This document shows, piece after piece, positions 42,760 to 52,654 of a DNA stretch of 64,000 nucleotides (position 1 is the first letter of the stretch; the number at the start of each line of letters is the position of its first letter). This stretch comes from Stieleria bergensis (GTDB lineage: Bacteria; Planctomycetota; Planctomycetia; Pirellulales; Pirellulaceae): NCBI GenBank assembly GCA_007745635.1, contig CP036272.1, forward strand, positions 3,363,184-3,427,183, read 5' to 3'. The position numbers and the translations under genes are program-made. The notes below the pieces were generated by a model. The model did not search any database and was not told the origin of the DNA. It saw nothing but the letters and a program-made list of their open reading frames with translations.

Positions 42760-43818
42760 GAGTCGAGCCCTCCATTTGTTCGGTTCGCGAACGCTTCCGG
42801 AGTCGTGGAATGATCCGAACCTCAGTCAGTGATGCAATGTAGGAGACGAAGTGGTCGACGTTGGAGGTGTACACGTTATTCAAAACTCGCAGCACAACAC
42901 TTCCGAGAATGGCTCCCACCAGCGTGGTGTAGAACGCGGTTCCAAGCCCCTGCATGGTGCTCCGCATGCCACTCATCAGCATACTTGCGTCAGAGGATTC
43001 ACCTAGCGCCTCAAGTGTCCCACTTAATCCGTTGGTCATTGAAACCAAACCGACTATCGTTCCGATCAGCCCCAGAGAGACCAAGACTCCCGAGAGGACG
43101 TCGACCATTCTCGACCTTGCCATCAGCCGACTGTACAGAAGTGTGATCAGGCTGTCCTGAGAAACCGACGGGTCATGCTTGGCAATCTTTACCAGATCCT
43201 TGATGTGTTGATGAAACGGTCCCGCGGCGTCAGATTGAACGATGTCCGTAAAACCGTGACCTGAGGTCAATTTCCGGACCAGGAACGCGGCACAAACATA
43301 CTCGTTACGCAGCGTGCGAATGGAACGGAAGTTAATCACCACCGCCAAAGCAAACAGGACAAAGATCATCAGGCACAGGCCGCTGCGATCACTGACCAAC
43401 GCACGAATGAGGTGAATGCCAGCGGCGACACACAGCAATGTCGCGATGACGCTCGCATAGATCATCCAGTCACGCAATGGGTCCCAATCCAAGTGCAATC
43501 CCTTCGCACGTCTCGCTTGCTCACTGATTCGTTCCGTTGCCGCTTTTGCAGCCAATTCTTTGCGTGTGAGACTGCTTCGGTTTTCGCGTCCTCCATCTGC
43601 AGGCGTCGTTCCGCTTCGGCCAGCTTTTCCGGGCTGCCGGGGACGATGAACGCTGCGCCACAATCGGGGCAGTAATCCTGTTTGTCCGCGTCCATCAAGG
43701 AAGAACGCAAACGTGCCTCGCAAACGGGGCATTGGTACTTAACACTTGAACCAGTGATGCTCGGTTTGACGTGATAGGACTTGATTGTAGGAAGATTGAT
43801 AGTGGGATTTTGACTCAT
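42746..43818 (-). pseudogene. TolQ/MotA-like proton channel with N-terminal zinc ribbon, frameshifted
   Basis: ATG 43818 opens MSQNPTINLPTIKSYHVKPS and a zinc ribbon YQCPVCEARL ... DYCPDCGAAFIVPG (two CxxC). At about 43562, after EDAKTEAVSHA, the frame must change by one base to continue as KELAAKAATERISEQARRAK, then the membrane protein: helices at WMIYASVIATLLCVAAGIHL and LCLMIFVLFALAVVINF, and the conserved channel part VDVLSGVLVSLGLIGTIVGLVSM ... MQGLGTAFYTTLVGAILGSVVL. Either an indel (mutation or sequencing error) or a programmed shift. Coupled to the TolR-like gene. Confidence 0.7.
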
Positions 43819-44297
43819 TTAGAAAGGAATCTCCAACAGGAGTGACCGGACCCTTGGCGGCAGAGCACCAAGGGTCCGCTGAATGGACGTGGCGGTTCAC
43901 GAGGCGGATGCAAGACAATGTTTCCCCTGCAATCGCCTGCGAGTTCGCAACAAGACGTTCATTGTGCACACCGTTTTGACACGTCTGGTCAAACGGAAAG
44001 ACCGACCTCCGTTTTTCAGGATCGCACAAAGCATCACGTGTCTTGGGAGTCGCCTGGAGGGAGTACAGCCAACGGCGGTTCACGGCGCCTGATAAGGAGA
44101 ACTCAGACGCCGAATCCAATCCGCTGGCCGCGAGGGGAATACCAGGCCCCAAGAGAAAGGTTCAACGCCCATTGGCCTGCCTGAAGCCCTTGTCCGTTGC
44201 CGCTGCCACAGCTTCCCTAAGTGACTGACAAGACAAGAATCGCCGCGACAAACTGTTCCGCAGCCAAGCTTTTCAAGAGTTCAGCAACGTGGACAGA

Positions 44298-44651
44298 TCA
44301 CATGAACGCGTTAGAAAGACCGCTGCAGGATCCCCAGTTCGATAAAGCGGCCATGCAGAAACTCAGTGACCACCTCCAGTCGCCAGCGCTTGCGCAAGCA
44401 AAGATTCGTACAAGTGACGACGGCGAATTCCAAAACTCAGAGAAGCCCCGAAGACGCCGGTGCAGCGAAACGCGAACCCTCGCGCGGCTCGCCGCTTCTG
44501 TCTGTTCTTTTTCTAGGATCCGCTCGACTTCGATCCGTTCCCGTTCCGCTTCCTGGACCGCGATCACCGACATGACCGCCCCGATGATCAAGACGATCGT
44601 CCAGATCGTGATAAGGATTGTTGAACAAGCGAAAACGAACCATCCGGTCAC
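44298..44651 (-). CDS. Possible small membrane protein upstream of the TolQ/TolR pair
   Basis: 117 residues: membrane helix FVFACSTILITIWTIVLIIGAVMSVIAV then a charged helix EAERERIEVERILEKEQTEAASRARVRV. The C-terminal part looks random. The opposite strand is open too (44221-44712), so coding status is uncertain. Confidence 0.35.
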   Translation of the reverse strand: MTGWFVFACSTILITIWTIVLIIGAVMSVIAVQEAERERIEVERILEKEQTEAASRARVRVSLHRRLRGFSEFWNSPSSLVRIFACASAGDWRWSLSFCMAALSNWGSCSGLSNAFM

Positions 44652-44729
44652 CGCGGCGACGCCCTCTGTGCCAACATACGTGAGACACTTTTCATGTTGT
44701 TTTAAGAGTTGAGGGCATGGTGTATCCCG

Positions 44730-45127
44730 ATGGCCGACACGCCTGGAAAAAAGTCTGAAAAAGATCCTGAAGTCATTGAGAAAACGGCTCGTCGTCGCTT
44801 CATCGCCGAGTACAAACAGTGGATTGCTCGTGAAGCAGAACAGTGCTCACAGCCTGGCGAGATCGGAGCGTTGCTTCGACGCGAGGGCCTCTATTCGTCC
44901 ATGCTCGCACGATGGCGTCGCCAACTACACCAGGAAACCATGACATCGCCCAGTAAACGCCGCGCAGTAAACGCCGCCCGAAACGATCGTCCAACCAAGA
45001 GCTTGAAAAGCTCAAACGCGACAATGAACGGCTCAAGGAAAAACTCCGCCAGGCGGAGTTGATCATTGACGTCCAAAAAAAAGTCTCGGAGATGATCCAG
45101 ACACGGTCACACGAGAAGGACGTCTGA
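44730..45127 (+). pseudogene. IS3-family orfA, frameshifted by a 14-bp tandem duplication
   Basis: MADTPGKKSEKDPEVIEKTA ... IAEYKQWIAREAEQCSQPGEIGALLRREGLYSSMLARWRRQ is the helix-turn-helix part. At about 44953-44980 the string CAGTAAACGCCGC is tandemly repeated, which shifts the frame; the leucine-zipper end (KLKRDNERLKEKLRQAELII) continues in another frame to a TGA at 45127. Confidence 0.8.
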
Positions 45128-46105
45128 ATGCCGCTAGAACGCTTAGCAAGGAAATCGGTGTCGTGGCGGCCTGTCGCGCGATGAACGTTTCGCGAGCGAC
45201 GTTTTATCGTCGCCGTGAAATAAAGACGCAAACGAAGCCGCGACCCACATCTGCTCGGGCGCTTTCGACAAAGGAACGCAAAGCGGTGCTTGATCAGCTC
45301 AACAGTGAACGGTTTGCCGATCAATCACCGCGTTAGGTTTACTCCAAGTTGCTCGATGAAGGGAGCTACCTTTGTAGCGTGCGAACCATGTATCGAATCC
45401 TGGAAGAAAACCAAAGCACTCGCGAACGACGCAACCAGTTAACGCACCCGAAATGCAAGAAGACCGAACTGCTCGCCACCGGCCCCAATGAAGTCTGGTC
45501 ATGGGACATCACAAAGTTAAAAGGGCCGCAGAAATGGACCTATTACTACTTGTACGTGATTCTTGAAATCTACAGCCGGTCAGTCGTTGGCTAGATGTTG
45601 GCGCACCGGGAGTGCTCGCAGTGAGCAAAGCAACTGATCGAAACCACGATCGAGAAAGAAGAGGTCGCAGCGAACGAGTTGATCATCCACAGCGACCGAG
45701 GTCCTTCGATGACGTCGCACAGCGTCGCTCAATGACTGAGTTCGCTGGGAGTCACAAAAAGCCACAGTCGCCCGCACGTCTCCAACGATCACCCGTATTC
45801 TGAAAGCCAATTCTAAACGATGAAGTATCGCCCAGATTTTCCGCAACGATTCGGCAGCTACGAAGATGCGTTGAGATTTTGTCGTCATTTTTCCCTGGAA
45901 CAACGAACACTATCACAGCGGAATCGGAATGATGCCGCCAGCGATGCTGCATGATGGTCGAGCGGAATGCGCTCCGCAGAGCGCATTTCAAAACGCTTAA
46001 GCAAGCTTGGGAAAAGAATCCAACTCGGTTCGTTCATGGCGTGCCTCCCCCGGACCATCTGCCATCGGCAGCTTGGATCAACTCGCCTCAAGAGAAGCGG
46101 AAAGA
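45128..46105 (+). pseudogene. IS3-family orfB (integrase-core transposase), decayed
   Basis: Readable in pieces: LSKEIGVVAACRAMNVSRATFYRRRE, VYSKLLDEGSYLCSVRTMYRIL, TGPNEVWSWDITKLKGPQKWTYYYLYVILEIYSRSVVG (first catalytic Asp in WSWDIT), NELIIHSDRGPSM (second catalytic Asp). Interrupted by at least three in-frame stops (near 45335, 45593, 45740) and frameshifts. Not functional. Confidence 0.85.
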
Positions 46106-46390
46106 GAAACACGAAGCCCCCGCAGTCCACTGTTTGAAAACAGAACCTGCGGCGGCTTCAGAAGCAACGTCATTGACGCACCCTCGATCCGGTTATCCCT
46201 TGAATGGTTGCGTCCCCGCAGAGCCATCTTCCGTTTCACCGGACACAACAACGATAGCACAGGACTCATCATTGAACACCCGAGCCATGCCTAAAAAAAT
46301 CCCGGGGTTTCGGGGCTGGCCCCCGAGATCACAAAATCAAGTCATTCAATCTGATTGCAAAAGTTCCTCAAAGTCGTTGACACATTCCGC
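46079..46390 (+). repeat. IS3 right-end repeat, copy 1
   Basis: 312 bp near-identical to 62458-62769 and in the same orientation. Contains a CCCGGGGTTTCGGGGCTGGCC run and no ORF of interest. Confidence 0.9.
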
Positions 46391-46715
46391 TTGGCGTTCT
46401 TTCGATACTCCTTAACCACGGGGTTGCATGCGTGGTGACTACGCGGTCGCTACGTGAAACACGAAGAGTTTGAACACGCTGGTGACTCGCTGATCGTGGC
46501 GAGAGGGTTGGGACGGGGCGGTGCGAGTTGATCCCTTATTAGCATGTGAAATCAGGTTCGTTTCGGATCGAAAGCATCCTTGCGTTCTATCCTTTTTGTC
46601 GTGATCGTGCGAAACTGTCTACTCCGCACGCAAACGCCTTCGACAATCCGAGCCTCTAAACCCGACGCTCCCCCACCATCACTCGGCTTCTTTCCGTTGC
46701 CCGACATTGACGTCT
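46391..46715. other. Gene-free stretch
   Basis: 325 bp after the IS3 end; no gene or RNA recognised. Confidence 0.5.
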
Positions 46716-47066
46716 ATGTCCGACCAAACTTCTCAGAACTTGTTTGCTAATCTACCCACGGACCTGACCGACGAACTGGTCAGTGTTCTTGCCGAAAGTG
46801 CGCACGTTCGGATTGAGCGTCTCGTCTCAACCGGACAGTGCAGCGAGCCGGTTTTTTGGTACGATCAAGAGGAACATGAATGGGTGATTGTGCTCAAGGG
46901 CCAGGCTAGGCTGCTCTTTGAGAATGAGGACGATCCGGTCACAATGCTTCCCGGTGATCATGTCCTGATCCCCGCCCATCGCCGCCATCGCGTCGAATGG
47001 ACCACGCCAGATGAATCAACCGTCTGGCTGGCTGTGTTCTATTCAAATCGTGACCCGCAAAAATAG
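46716..47066 (+). CDS. Cupin-domain protein
   Basis: 116 residues from ATG 46716 (TTG at 46707 would add three). EHEWVIVLKGQARLLFENED followed by MLPGDHVLIPAHRRHRVEWT is the two-motif cupin barrel, with histidines and glutamate that can bind a metal. Small single-cupin proteins act as metal-dependent isomerases, dioxygenases or ligand binders; which cannot be told. The next gene starts 17 bp later in the same direction. Confidence 0.85.
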   Translation: MSDQTSQNLFANLPTDLTDELVSVLAESAHVRIERLVSTGQCSEPVFWYDQEEHEWVIVLKGQARLLFENEDDPVTMLPGDHVLIPAHRRHRVEWTTPDESTVWLAVFYSNRDPQK

Positions 47067-47082
47067 AGTGACGGTAACACGC

Positions 47083-47637
47083 ATGACCAGCAGCCTGCAG
47101 CGACAACTCGACACCCAGCAGTTTCCCAACGACTACCAGTTGACCAACGGCATCGTAAAACATGCCGAGAATCCAAAGAACTTCCAGATTCCACCCGATG
47201 TCATCAAGCGGCATATTCGGCCCGGTCAGTTTGTGGAACTGAGAATCGACTCGCCACGATTCTCCGTCCATGAGGACGCCGCAGCGGAATGCCCTTGTCC
47301 GACCTGCAACGGGGACATGACAAAGCCGATTCTGCGGCACAGCCATCCTGCATCGCTGATGCCTCTGCCCGATCAGCATATGCCTTCGCGAGGTTGGGGC
47401 GAGGACTTTTGGGTGAAAGTTGAACAGCGCTCCGGCAATTACTTCCTTGGGACCGTGGATAACCCGCTTGCGGAATCGCGGTTGCACGGACTGAGGAAAG
47501 GGGACGCGATCGTTTTCCATGCCGATCACATTCTGGCTCTTCACGACATCCACCGGCAGGAAATTGTTGTCGGGATGGACGTCGCCGATCTGAAGGAATT
47601 GGCACAATGGGTGTCGTCACTTCGCGGGGATGAGTGA
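47083..47637 (+). CDS. Protein with DUF2314-like C-terminus, unknown function
   Basis: About 184 residues from ATG 47083 (MTSSLQRQLDTQQFPNDYQL). A cysteine cluster ECPCPTCNGDM in the middle may bind a metal, and GEDFWVKVEQRSGNYFLGTVDNPLAESRLHGLRKGDAIVFHADHIL resembles the strand-rich DUF2314 domain (WV.V....G..TG.L.N.P.....L..GD.V.F....I). Soluble. Downstream of the cupin gene in the same direction. Confidence 0.6.
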   Translation: MTSSLQRQLDTQQFPNDYQLTNGIVKHAENPKNFQIPPDVIKRHIRPGQFVELRIDSPRFSVHEDAAAECPCPTCNGDMTKPILRHSHPASLMPLPDQHMPSRGWGEDFWVKVEQRSGNYFLGTVDNPLAESRLHGLRKGDAIVFHADHILALHDIHRQEIVVGMDVADLKELAQWVSSLRGDE

Positions 47638-47939
47638 TCGGTTCCCGATTCCAGCAGTAGCGCCCCTGCCCCGTTTACTTGGCTCAGCGTCGTTCGGGAC
47701 GCATGTTTCTCTGGGGATCGAGAACATCGCTGAGCCAAAAACGTCCGCACGTGCTTGCCAGGTTTGAGCGTGCCGACTGGAAGTTGACCGTTACTGGTCA
47801 CGCCGACGCTCTGCGCTGAACTCGCTTGTTGCAGCGTTCAAGTGATTCCCCCGGTGTCGGTGCCTCACATGCAGTGTGTGAGAGCATGACGCGTTGCGGG
47901 AATCGTCCGAAGACGCTGATTCATGAGAGTTGTTTGTGT
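47638..47939. other. Gene-free stretch with an inverted repeat
   Basis: TTGGCTCAGCG (47679-47689) and CGCTGAGCCAA (47728-47738) are perfect 11-bp inverted repeats with a 38-bp spacer, followed by AAAA. Possibly a structured 3' end for the preceding gene. Nothing else recognised. Confidence 0.5.
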
Positions 47940-48470
47940 TCAGCGGTAAAAGTCAATCCAGTCGATGGTGATCGACTTTGGATTGTCTTTGAACAGGCCC
48001 TTGGGCAGGTTCATCTGGAAGTAGCCGTCTGCAAGCGGAAGGGGCTTGTCTGGTTTCCCGTTCTCACCAACCCTTTGAATCTGCATCCAGTAAGGATGTT
48101 TCGGGGACAGTCTCGCGGACTCGCGTCCGTCTTTCCATAGTCGCGTTTGGCCGTTGTGAGTGGAGACAGAACCTTCCAGTGTCGTCTTGCCACTGGTGAC
48201 TTTGAATTTCTCCAGTCCCTTGAGGTGCAGTCTTAGTGTCACGGAGGTTGGCCAGTTGGCGTCACGGCGTTTGATGATTGCCTGACTGATTCCGACGTGG
48301 CTTCGAATCGAAAAGCATGCGGTGTCCTCTAGAACTTTGACATCAACTTGGTCGTTGTCGCGCTTTGTGATGATCTCGAATGGTGCATCGTCGCCGTAAG
48401 CGCTGTTGCAATGCGCCAGTCCTACGCTGGCAGGCAATAGAAATAATGCAATGGCCTGAAGCAGTGACAT
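47940..48470 (-). CDS. Secreted protein of unknown function
   Basis: 176 residues from ATG 48470, which opens MSLLQAIALFLLPASVGLAH, a signal peptide; ATG 48515 is an alternative. The mature part starts FEIITKRDNDQVDVKVLEDT and ends NPKSITIDWIDFYR, beta-rich, with the segment SVTLRLHLKGLEKFKVTSGKTTLEGSV. Conserved-looking among planctomycetes but no named family recognised. Confidence 0.7.
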   Translation of the reverse strand: MSLLQAIALFLLPASVGLAHCNSAYGDDAPFEIITKRDNDQVDVKVLEDTACFSIRSHVGISQAIIKRRDANWPTSVTLRLHLKGLEKFKVTSGKTTLEGSVSTHNGQTRLWKDGRESARLSPKHPYWMQIQRVGENGKPDKPLPLADGYFQMNLPKGLFKDNPKSITIDWIDFYR

Positions 48471-48515
48471 GGTGGCGACTTTTGCTGGAAAGGAAGTGGC
48501 GGCGTCGAGCTTCAT

Positions 48516-48896
48516 TCTACGGCAATTCAAGTCCCGAAGAGAATGGCAGTCATCATCATCGGAGACAACAATGTCGGTCTCACGGTGCCAGAGTGGACAA
48601 GCAGACAAAATCGCCGATCCCCCAAGCGTTAAAGGCCGCCATTGCAATCAAACGGTGGTGCATTGCGTCTAGAGGAAACTGCGACGTCCTATGATCGGAC
48701 GTCTTTAACCTGAGCGAGGCCCGATCTGGCCGGCTTCGAAGGCTAAGAAACACCGACCCAGTCCTTGTGGGGGAGGCGAAGCCAAAAGCGCGCCAGACAT
48801 GCCGAGACGGCTCGAGACAGCCGCCGCAAAAAACGAGCCAAACACCGGTTTTCGCGGGGTTTGGCTTTGATTGTCTTGGGCTGTCTGACCCAGAAG
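48516..48896. other. Intergenic, small hairpin
   Basis: GACGTCC / GGACGTC (48683-48703) followed by TTTAA is a possible terminator-like hairpin; otherwise no gene seen. Confidence 0.4.
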
Positions 48897-48970
48897 TAGC
48901 GGCAGAGGGACTCGAACCCCCGACACGCGGATTATGATTCCGCTGCTCTAACCAACTGAGCTATGCCGCC
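48897..48970 (-). tRNA. tRNA-Met (anticodon CAT)
   Basis: Reverse complement folds into a full cloverleaf: GGCGGCA acceptor, D-arm CTCAGTTGGTTAGAG, anticodon stem GCGGA/TCCGC with loop ATCATAA (anticodon CAT), T-arm GGGGGTTCGAGTCCC, 3' end TGCCGCTA. CCA is not encoded. Close to the elongator-Met pattern. Confidence 0.95.
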
Positions 48971-49210
48971 TCCAGTGTGGGAAGCAGTTTGCTTCGCCGT
49001 AGGAAGTGCAGGAATTTAGCGGATTCACCGCCCGGCGCAAAGGTGCTTTGAGAAACCTTTTTTGGCCTTCGGTTCGTTTCCGCCCCCCGTCGTCATTTTC
49101 ATGCCGTGAAACTCATTTCTGTATCGAGTTTACGGCCTCTCCCCTGCCCTGCTTGCCGTGAGACACACGTTCCGGAGGCAAAGTTCGGCCTCTCCGCCAG
49201 TCGCCTGCGG

Positions 49211-49609
49211 TTATTTGTCTTCGGTCTTCACGAGTGGTGCTTTGGTTGACGTGGGGAGATCGGGAATTTCAATGCTCTCTTCCCGCGGTCTTTCCGGATA
49301 ACGCTCCCAAACGGTTGCCATGGCCATCCATACCAATGTGAACGGAATGACCAATACGACACAGAAGATGCTGGCGTCCCAAACGGGGACGCCGGCACGA
49401 ACCAGAGAAAAAGCAATCGCCGAGAAGAACGTCGTGACCATCAGGAACTTGAGCGAATAGCGACGCGATGCCCGCCCGGTTCGCCGCAACCCGCGCCAGT
49501 CCACCATTGATCGGAACTCGTCCGACCAGATCCTGGGAAAGCAGACCATCGTGGCGATGACAACGATGGCGATCAGTAAGCCGTATCGATCGATAAAGTC
49601 GCTAATCAT
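49211..49609 (-). CDS. Small membrane protein of unknown function
   Basis: 132 residues from ATG 49609 (MISDFIDRYGLLIAIVVIAT); the frame open to 49789 is arginine-rich and unlikely. Three membrane segments: LLIAIVVIATMVCFP, FLMVTTFFSAIAFSLVRAGV and ASIFCVVLVIPFTLVWMAMA. Acidic C-terminal tail. No family recognised. Confidence 0.7.
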   Translation of the reverse strand: MISDFIDRYGLLIAIVVIATMVCFPRIWSDEFRSMVDWRGLRRTGRASRRYSLKFLMVTTFFSAIAFSLVRAGVPVWDASIFCVVLVIPFTLVWMAMATVWERYPERPREESIEIPDLPTSTKAPLVKTEDK

Positions 49610-49822
49610 GGGGCGCTGTGAGGGTGCTGGGATGAAGTGGACCAACATGAGGGCAGTGTTTCGAAAGCGTCGGGGCGCGGATGGTTGCTCGCATCCGTTG
49701 CTCGCGGCTCGAAACGGCAGTTGATTTTCCAGCGTCCGGCAGACGACTCTGTGGCGTCGATGCGTCACGGTGTGATTGCAACGTCGCAACGTGGTCTGCG
49801 TTCGATGGAGACTCTCTGCCGA

Positions 49823-51874
49823 TCAGTCTTTGTTGACCAAGTCGCGAAACTGCTCTTCGGTCAGGACTTTTACGCCCAGTGATTCTGCTTTGGTAAGTTT
49901 GCTGCCCGCCTTTTCACCTGCCACCAAGTAATCCGTGTTCTTGCTGACGCTGCCGCTGGCTCGGCCGCCCATGTCGAGGATCAATTGCTTGATCTCGTCT
50001 CGTTTGTAATGATGCAATGTCCCAGTCACGACCAGCGTTTTGCCTGATAGCGGCAGGTCTTCTTCCGAGGTTTGCTGGACTTCGACAAACAGATCCAGAC
50101 CTGCCTGTTGAAAGGCGTCCATCAGTTGTTCACCGTACGCGCTGTGCAGGAACCCATGCAAGTTTTTGGCGATGATGTCCCCGATTTCGTCGATATCGGC
50201 AAGCTGTTCGACGCTGGCGGACTTCAGGGATTCCAACGTCGGGTACTTTGCGGTCACCAAACGGGACACGGTGCGTCCAACTTGGCGAATAGTCAGAGAG
50301 GAAAGGAGTTGAGCGAGCCCACGAGTCTTGCTGGCATGGATTCCGTCGATCAACTTCTTTGCGTTGCGTTTTCCAACTTGCACATCGATTAGTTTGCCGT
50401 CTTTGCCTTTGCGCTGTTTCAGCCAATCCTGGCTGGCAAGCTGATCGGCGTCCAAGTGATAAAGGTCGGGGTAGTCTTTGACCAAACCGCGGGCGAGTAG
50501 CAGTTCGACAACCTCTTCACCAAGTCCATCGATGTCCATGCCGGTACGGCTGCCAAAGAAGATCAATTTCTGTTTAAGCTGAGCCGGACAAACGGGATTG
50601 AGACAACGAATGAAGACTCCCCCCTCGTCCCGCACCAGTTCAGTCGAGCACTCAGGGCAGTGGGTGGGAAACTGAAACTTGCGCAAGGACTTTTCGCGGC
50701 GGTGCTTTTCGACGCGGACAACTTTGGGAATGATTTTGCCGGCCTTTTCAACCACGACGACGTCGCCAACGCGCACATCCAGACGCTCAATTTCGTCTGC
50801 ATTGTGCAGTGACGCTCGCGAGACCGTGGTGTCAGCGATGTCAACGGGAGCCAGATGCGCGACGGGAGTGATCGCCCCTGTCTTGCCGACTTGAACACTG
50901 ATCGACTCCAACGTCGTGATCGCTTCATAGCGTTCAAATTTATAGGCGATCAACCAGCGTGGACTTTTACTGCGAATGCCTAACTTTTCACGCTGGGCGA
51001 AGTCATTGACTTTGAAAACAATCCCGTCCACTTCAAACGACAGGTCAGGCATGGCTTCTTCAAGTGCCGCCACGGCTTTTAAGGTGTCGGCAGCGGAGTC
51101 AAAGCACTGGACATTCGGCGTGGCCGGAATCCCCATCGCGGCGATCTCGGCCAGAAAGTCCATGTGGTTGGTGGCCTTGAGTCCATCCACTTGCCCAATC
51201 CCGTGGGCAAAGAACCGAAGATTGCGGTCGGCGGCGACAGAGGGATCGAGTTGCCGCAGCGAACCTGCAGTGACGTTACGCGTGTTTTTGTACGGGTCTT
51301 GTCCTGCAGCGACTTGACGCTTGTTCAGGTCGGCCAGGTCAGCGTTGGTCATATAGGCCTCGCCGCGAACCTCCAGGGTTCCTGGCACTGCGTCCCCAAT
51401 CAGTTTGAGCGGCAGGTCACGAATGGTGCGAATGTTGTGCGTGATGTCATCCCCGACCGCGCCGTTGCCTCGGGTGAGCCCCATGGTCAACTGGCCCTCT
51501 GTGTAAACAATGGATGCGGCAACGCCATCAATTTTGAATTCCATCACCCATTGAATTTTCTCATCCGGCAGCTGCTTTTCGGTCTTTTCGAAGTACGCGG
51601 CCAACTCTTCGCGGCTGTAGGTGTTGTCGATCGACAGCATGGGAACCACATGATCCACTTGCGTCAAGTGATCAACGGGCGCGTCGCCCACTCGCTGCGT
51701 TGGCGAATCGCTACGATACAGCTCGGGATGCTGTGCTTCTAAGTCCGACAGTTCTCGAAGTAGTCGGTCATAGTCCAAGTCCGAGATGGTTGGTTGAGCA
51801 AGCACATAGTAAGCGTGGTCATGCCGGCGGAGGTGCTGGCGAAGTTCTTCGGCACGTTGGGCGGGGTCACTCAT
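49823..51874 (-). CDS. ligA: NAD-dependent DNA ligase
   Basis: 683 residues from ATG 51874 (MSDPAQRAEELRQHLRRHDH); frame open to 52039 is not homologous. Adenylation domain with the Ia region (HDHAYYVLAQPTISDLDYDRLLREL) and nucleotidyl motif EFKIDG, lysine 114 being adenylated; OB fold; zinc finger CPECSTELVRDEGGVFIRCLNPVCPAQ (four Cys); helix-hairpin-helix repeats; and a C-terminal BRCT domain (LPLSGKTLVVTGTLHHYKRDEIKQLI). Seals nicks in DNA during replication and repair, cytoplasmic and essential. Length is normal. Single gene, no obvious operon partner. Confidence 0.97.
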   Translation of the reverse strand: MSDPAQRAEELRQHLRRHDHAYYVLAQPTISDLDYDRLLRELSDLEAQHPELYRSDSPTQRVGDAPVDHLTQVDHVVPMLSIDNTYSREELAAYFEKTEKQLPDEKIQWVMEFKIDGVAASIVYTEGQLTMGLTRGNGAVGDDITHNIRTIRDLPLKLIGDAVPGTLEVRGEAYMTNADLADLNKRQVAAGQDPYKNTRNVTAGSLRQLDPSVAADRNLRFFAHGIGQVDGLKATNHMDFLAEIAAMGIPATPNVQCFDSAADTLKAVAALEEAMPDLSFEVDGIVFKVNDFAQREKLGIRSKSPRWLIAYKFERYEAITTLESISVQVGKTGAITPVAHLAPVDIADTTVSRASLHNADEIERLDVRVGDVVVVEKAGKIIPKVVRVEKHRREKSLRKFQFPTHCPECSTELVRDEGGVFIRCLNPVCPAQLKQKLIFFGSRTGMDIDGLGEEVVELLLARGLVKDYPDLYHLDADQLASQDWLKQRKGKDGKLIDVQVGKRNAKKLIDGIHASKTRGLAQLLSSLTIRQVGRTVSRLVTAKYPTLESLKSASVEQLADIDEIGDIIAKNLHGFLHSAYGEQLMDAFQQAGLDLFVEVQQTSEEDLPLSGKTLVVTGTLHHYKRDEIKQLILDMGGRASGSVSKNTDYLVAGEKAGSKLTKAESLGVKVLTEEQFRDLVNKD

Positions 51875-52209
51875 CGATAAGCTATGCTGCAAAAAGGAAC
51901 GACAGAATGGCGCGTGGAGGACAGACGCAGCGAGCGCGAACGGTGACGCCAGCCAAACCGTTGTTTGGAACGACAACACACGTCGAAGCCTGGCACTGCC
52001 CGGCAGCGTCTGGTGTCGCGATTTGGGCCCGTTCTCCAAGCCGATGTTGTACGCTTTTTTAACGCCGCTCGCCAGCGGTACTCGGCAGGGGGACGGGCGA
52101 TTGGAGGAGGAGGGTTTTTCAGTTCTCCGTCCCCTGCTAACATGCTAAGCAAGCGGGTGATGAATCCGCTGCATTTTGCTTGTTTCCTCGTTATGTTCCA
52201 GGTTTTGTC

Positions 52210-52521
52210 ATGCCACGTCTTGCTCACCACGTTTTCTTTACCTTGAAAGACAACAGCCCCAGTGCCGTCGACAACTTGTTGGCTGAGTGCAAGGAATACC
52301 TGGACAATCATGACGGTCTGGTTGACTTCTCTGTGGGACGTCGCGACCCAGAATTGAACCGTCCCGTCAACGCGAGTTTTGATGTTTCGTTGCACGTCGT
52401 GTTCCAAGATCGCGCAACGCATGATGTTTATCAGACAGCGCCGCGACACCTGGAATTTATCGAACGCAACAAAGAGTCGTGGGCGTCGGTCATGGTTTGC
52501 GACAGCAACCTAGATGATTGA
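52210..52521 (+). CDS. Dabb-family (stress-responsive alpha/beta barrel) protein
   Basis: 103 residues from ATG 52210 (MPRLAHHVFFTLKDNSPSAV). The pattern H-x-V-F-F-T-L-K, DGLVDFSVGR, and VSLHVVFQDRATHDVYQTAPRHLEFI matches Dabb, a dimeric ferredoxin-like fold found in stress-response proteins and some cyclases. Cytoplasmic. Substrate unknown; stands alone between ligA and the glycosyltransferase. Confidence 0.85.
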   Translation: MPRLAHHVFFTLKDNSPSAVDNLLAECKEYLDNHDGLVDFSVGRRDPELNRPVNASFDVSLHVVFQDRATHDVYQTAPRHLEFIERNKESWASVMVCDSNLDD

Positions 52522-52654
52522 TCGAGCCAGAGAAACCATCAGCCGTTTGGGCGTTCGCATTGGTTGGTCGTGCGGTGGTGCAGCGAAGAAACCGGGCCTA
52601 ACGGCAAACGGACAGCGTCTAACGGCTAACGGGGACGGATTGTCCACGCTCTCA

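Larger units (their letters stand above)
44730..46390 (+). mobile_element. Decayed IS3-family insertion sequence
   Basis: Holds the broken orfA and orfB; the right end is fixed by comparison with the second copy at 62458-62769 (both stop at CGTTGACACATTCCGC). The left end could not be placed exactly. Confidence 0.75.

Noticed and set aside
41770-43818. Zorya-type anti-phage system (ZorA/ZorB)
   Set aside because: The proton channel and its partner resemble the ZorAB layout, but no OmpA-like domain is seen in the partner and no ZorC/ZorD/ZorE genes adjoin.
44221-44712. 163-codon plus-strand frame upstream of the IS3 element
   Set aside because: Antisense to the small membrane-protein candidate and rich in R/S; no domain.
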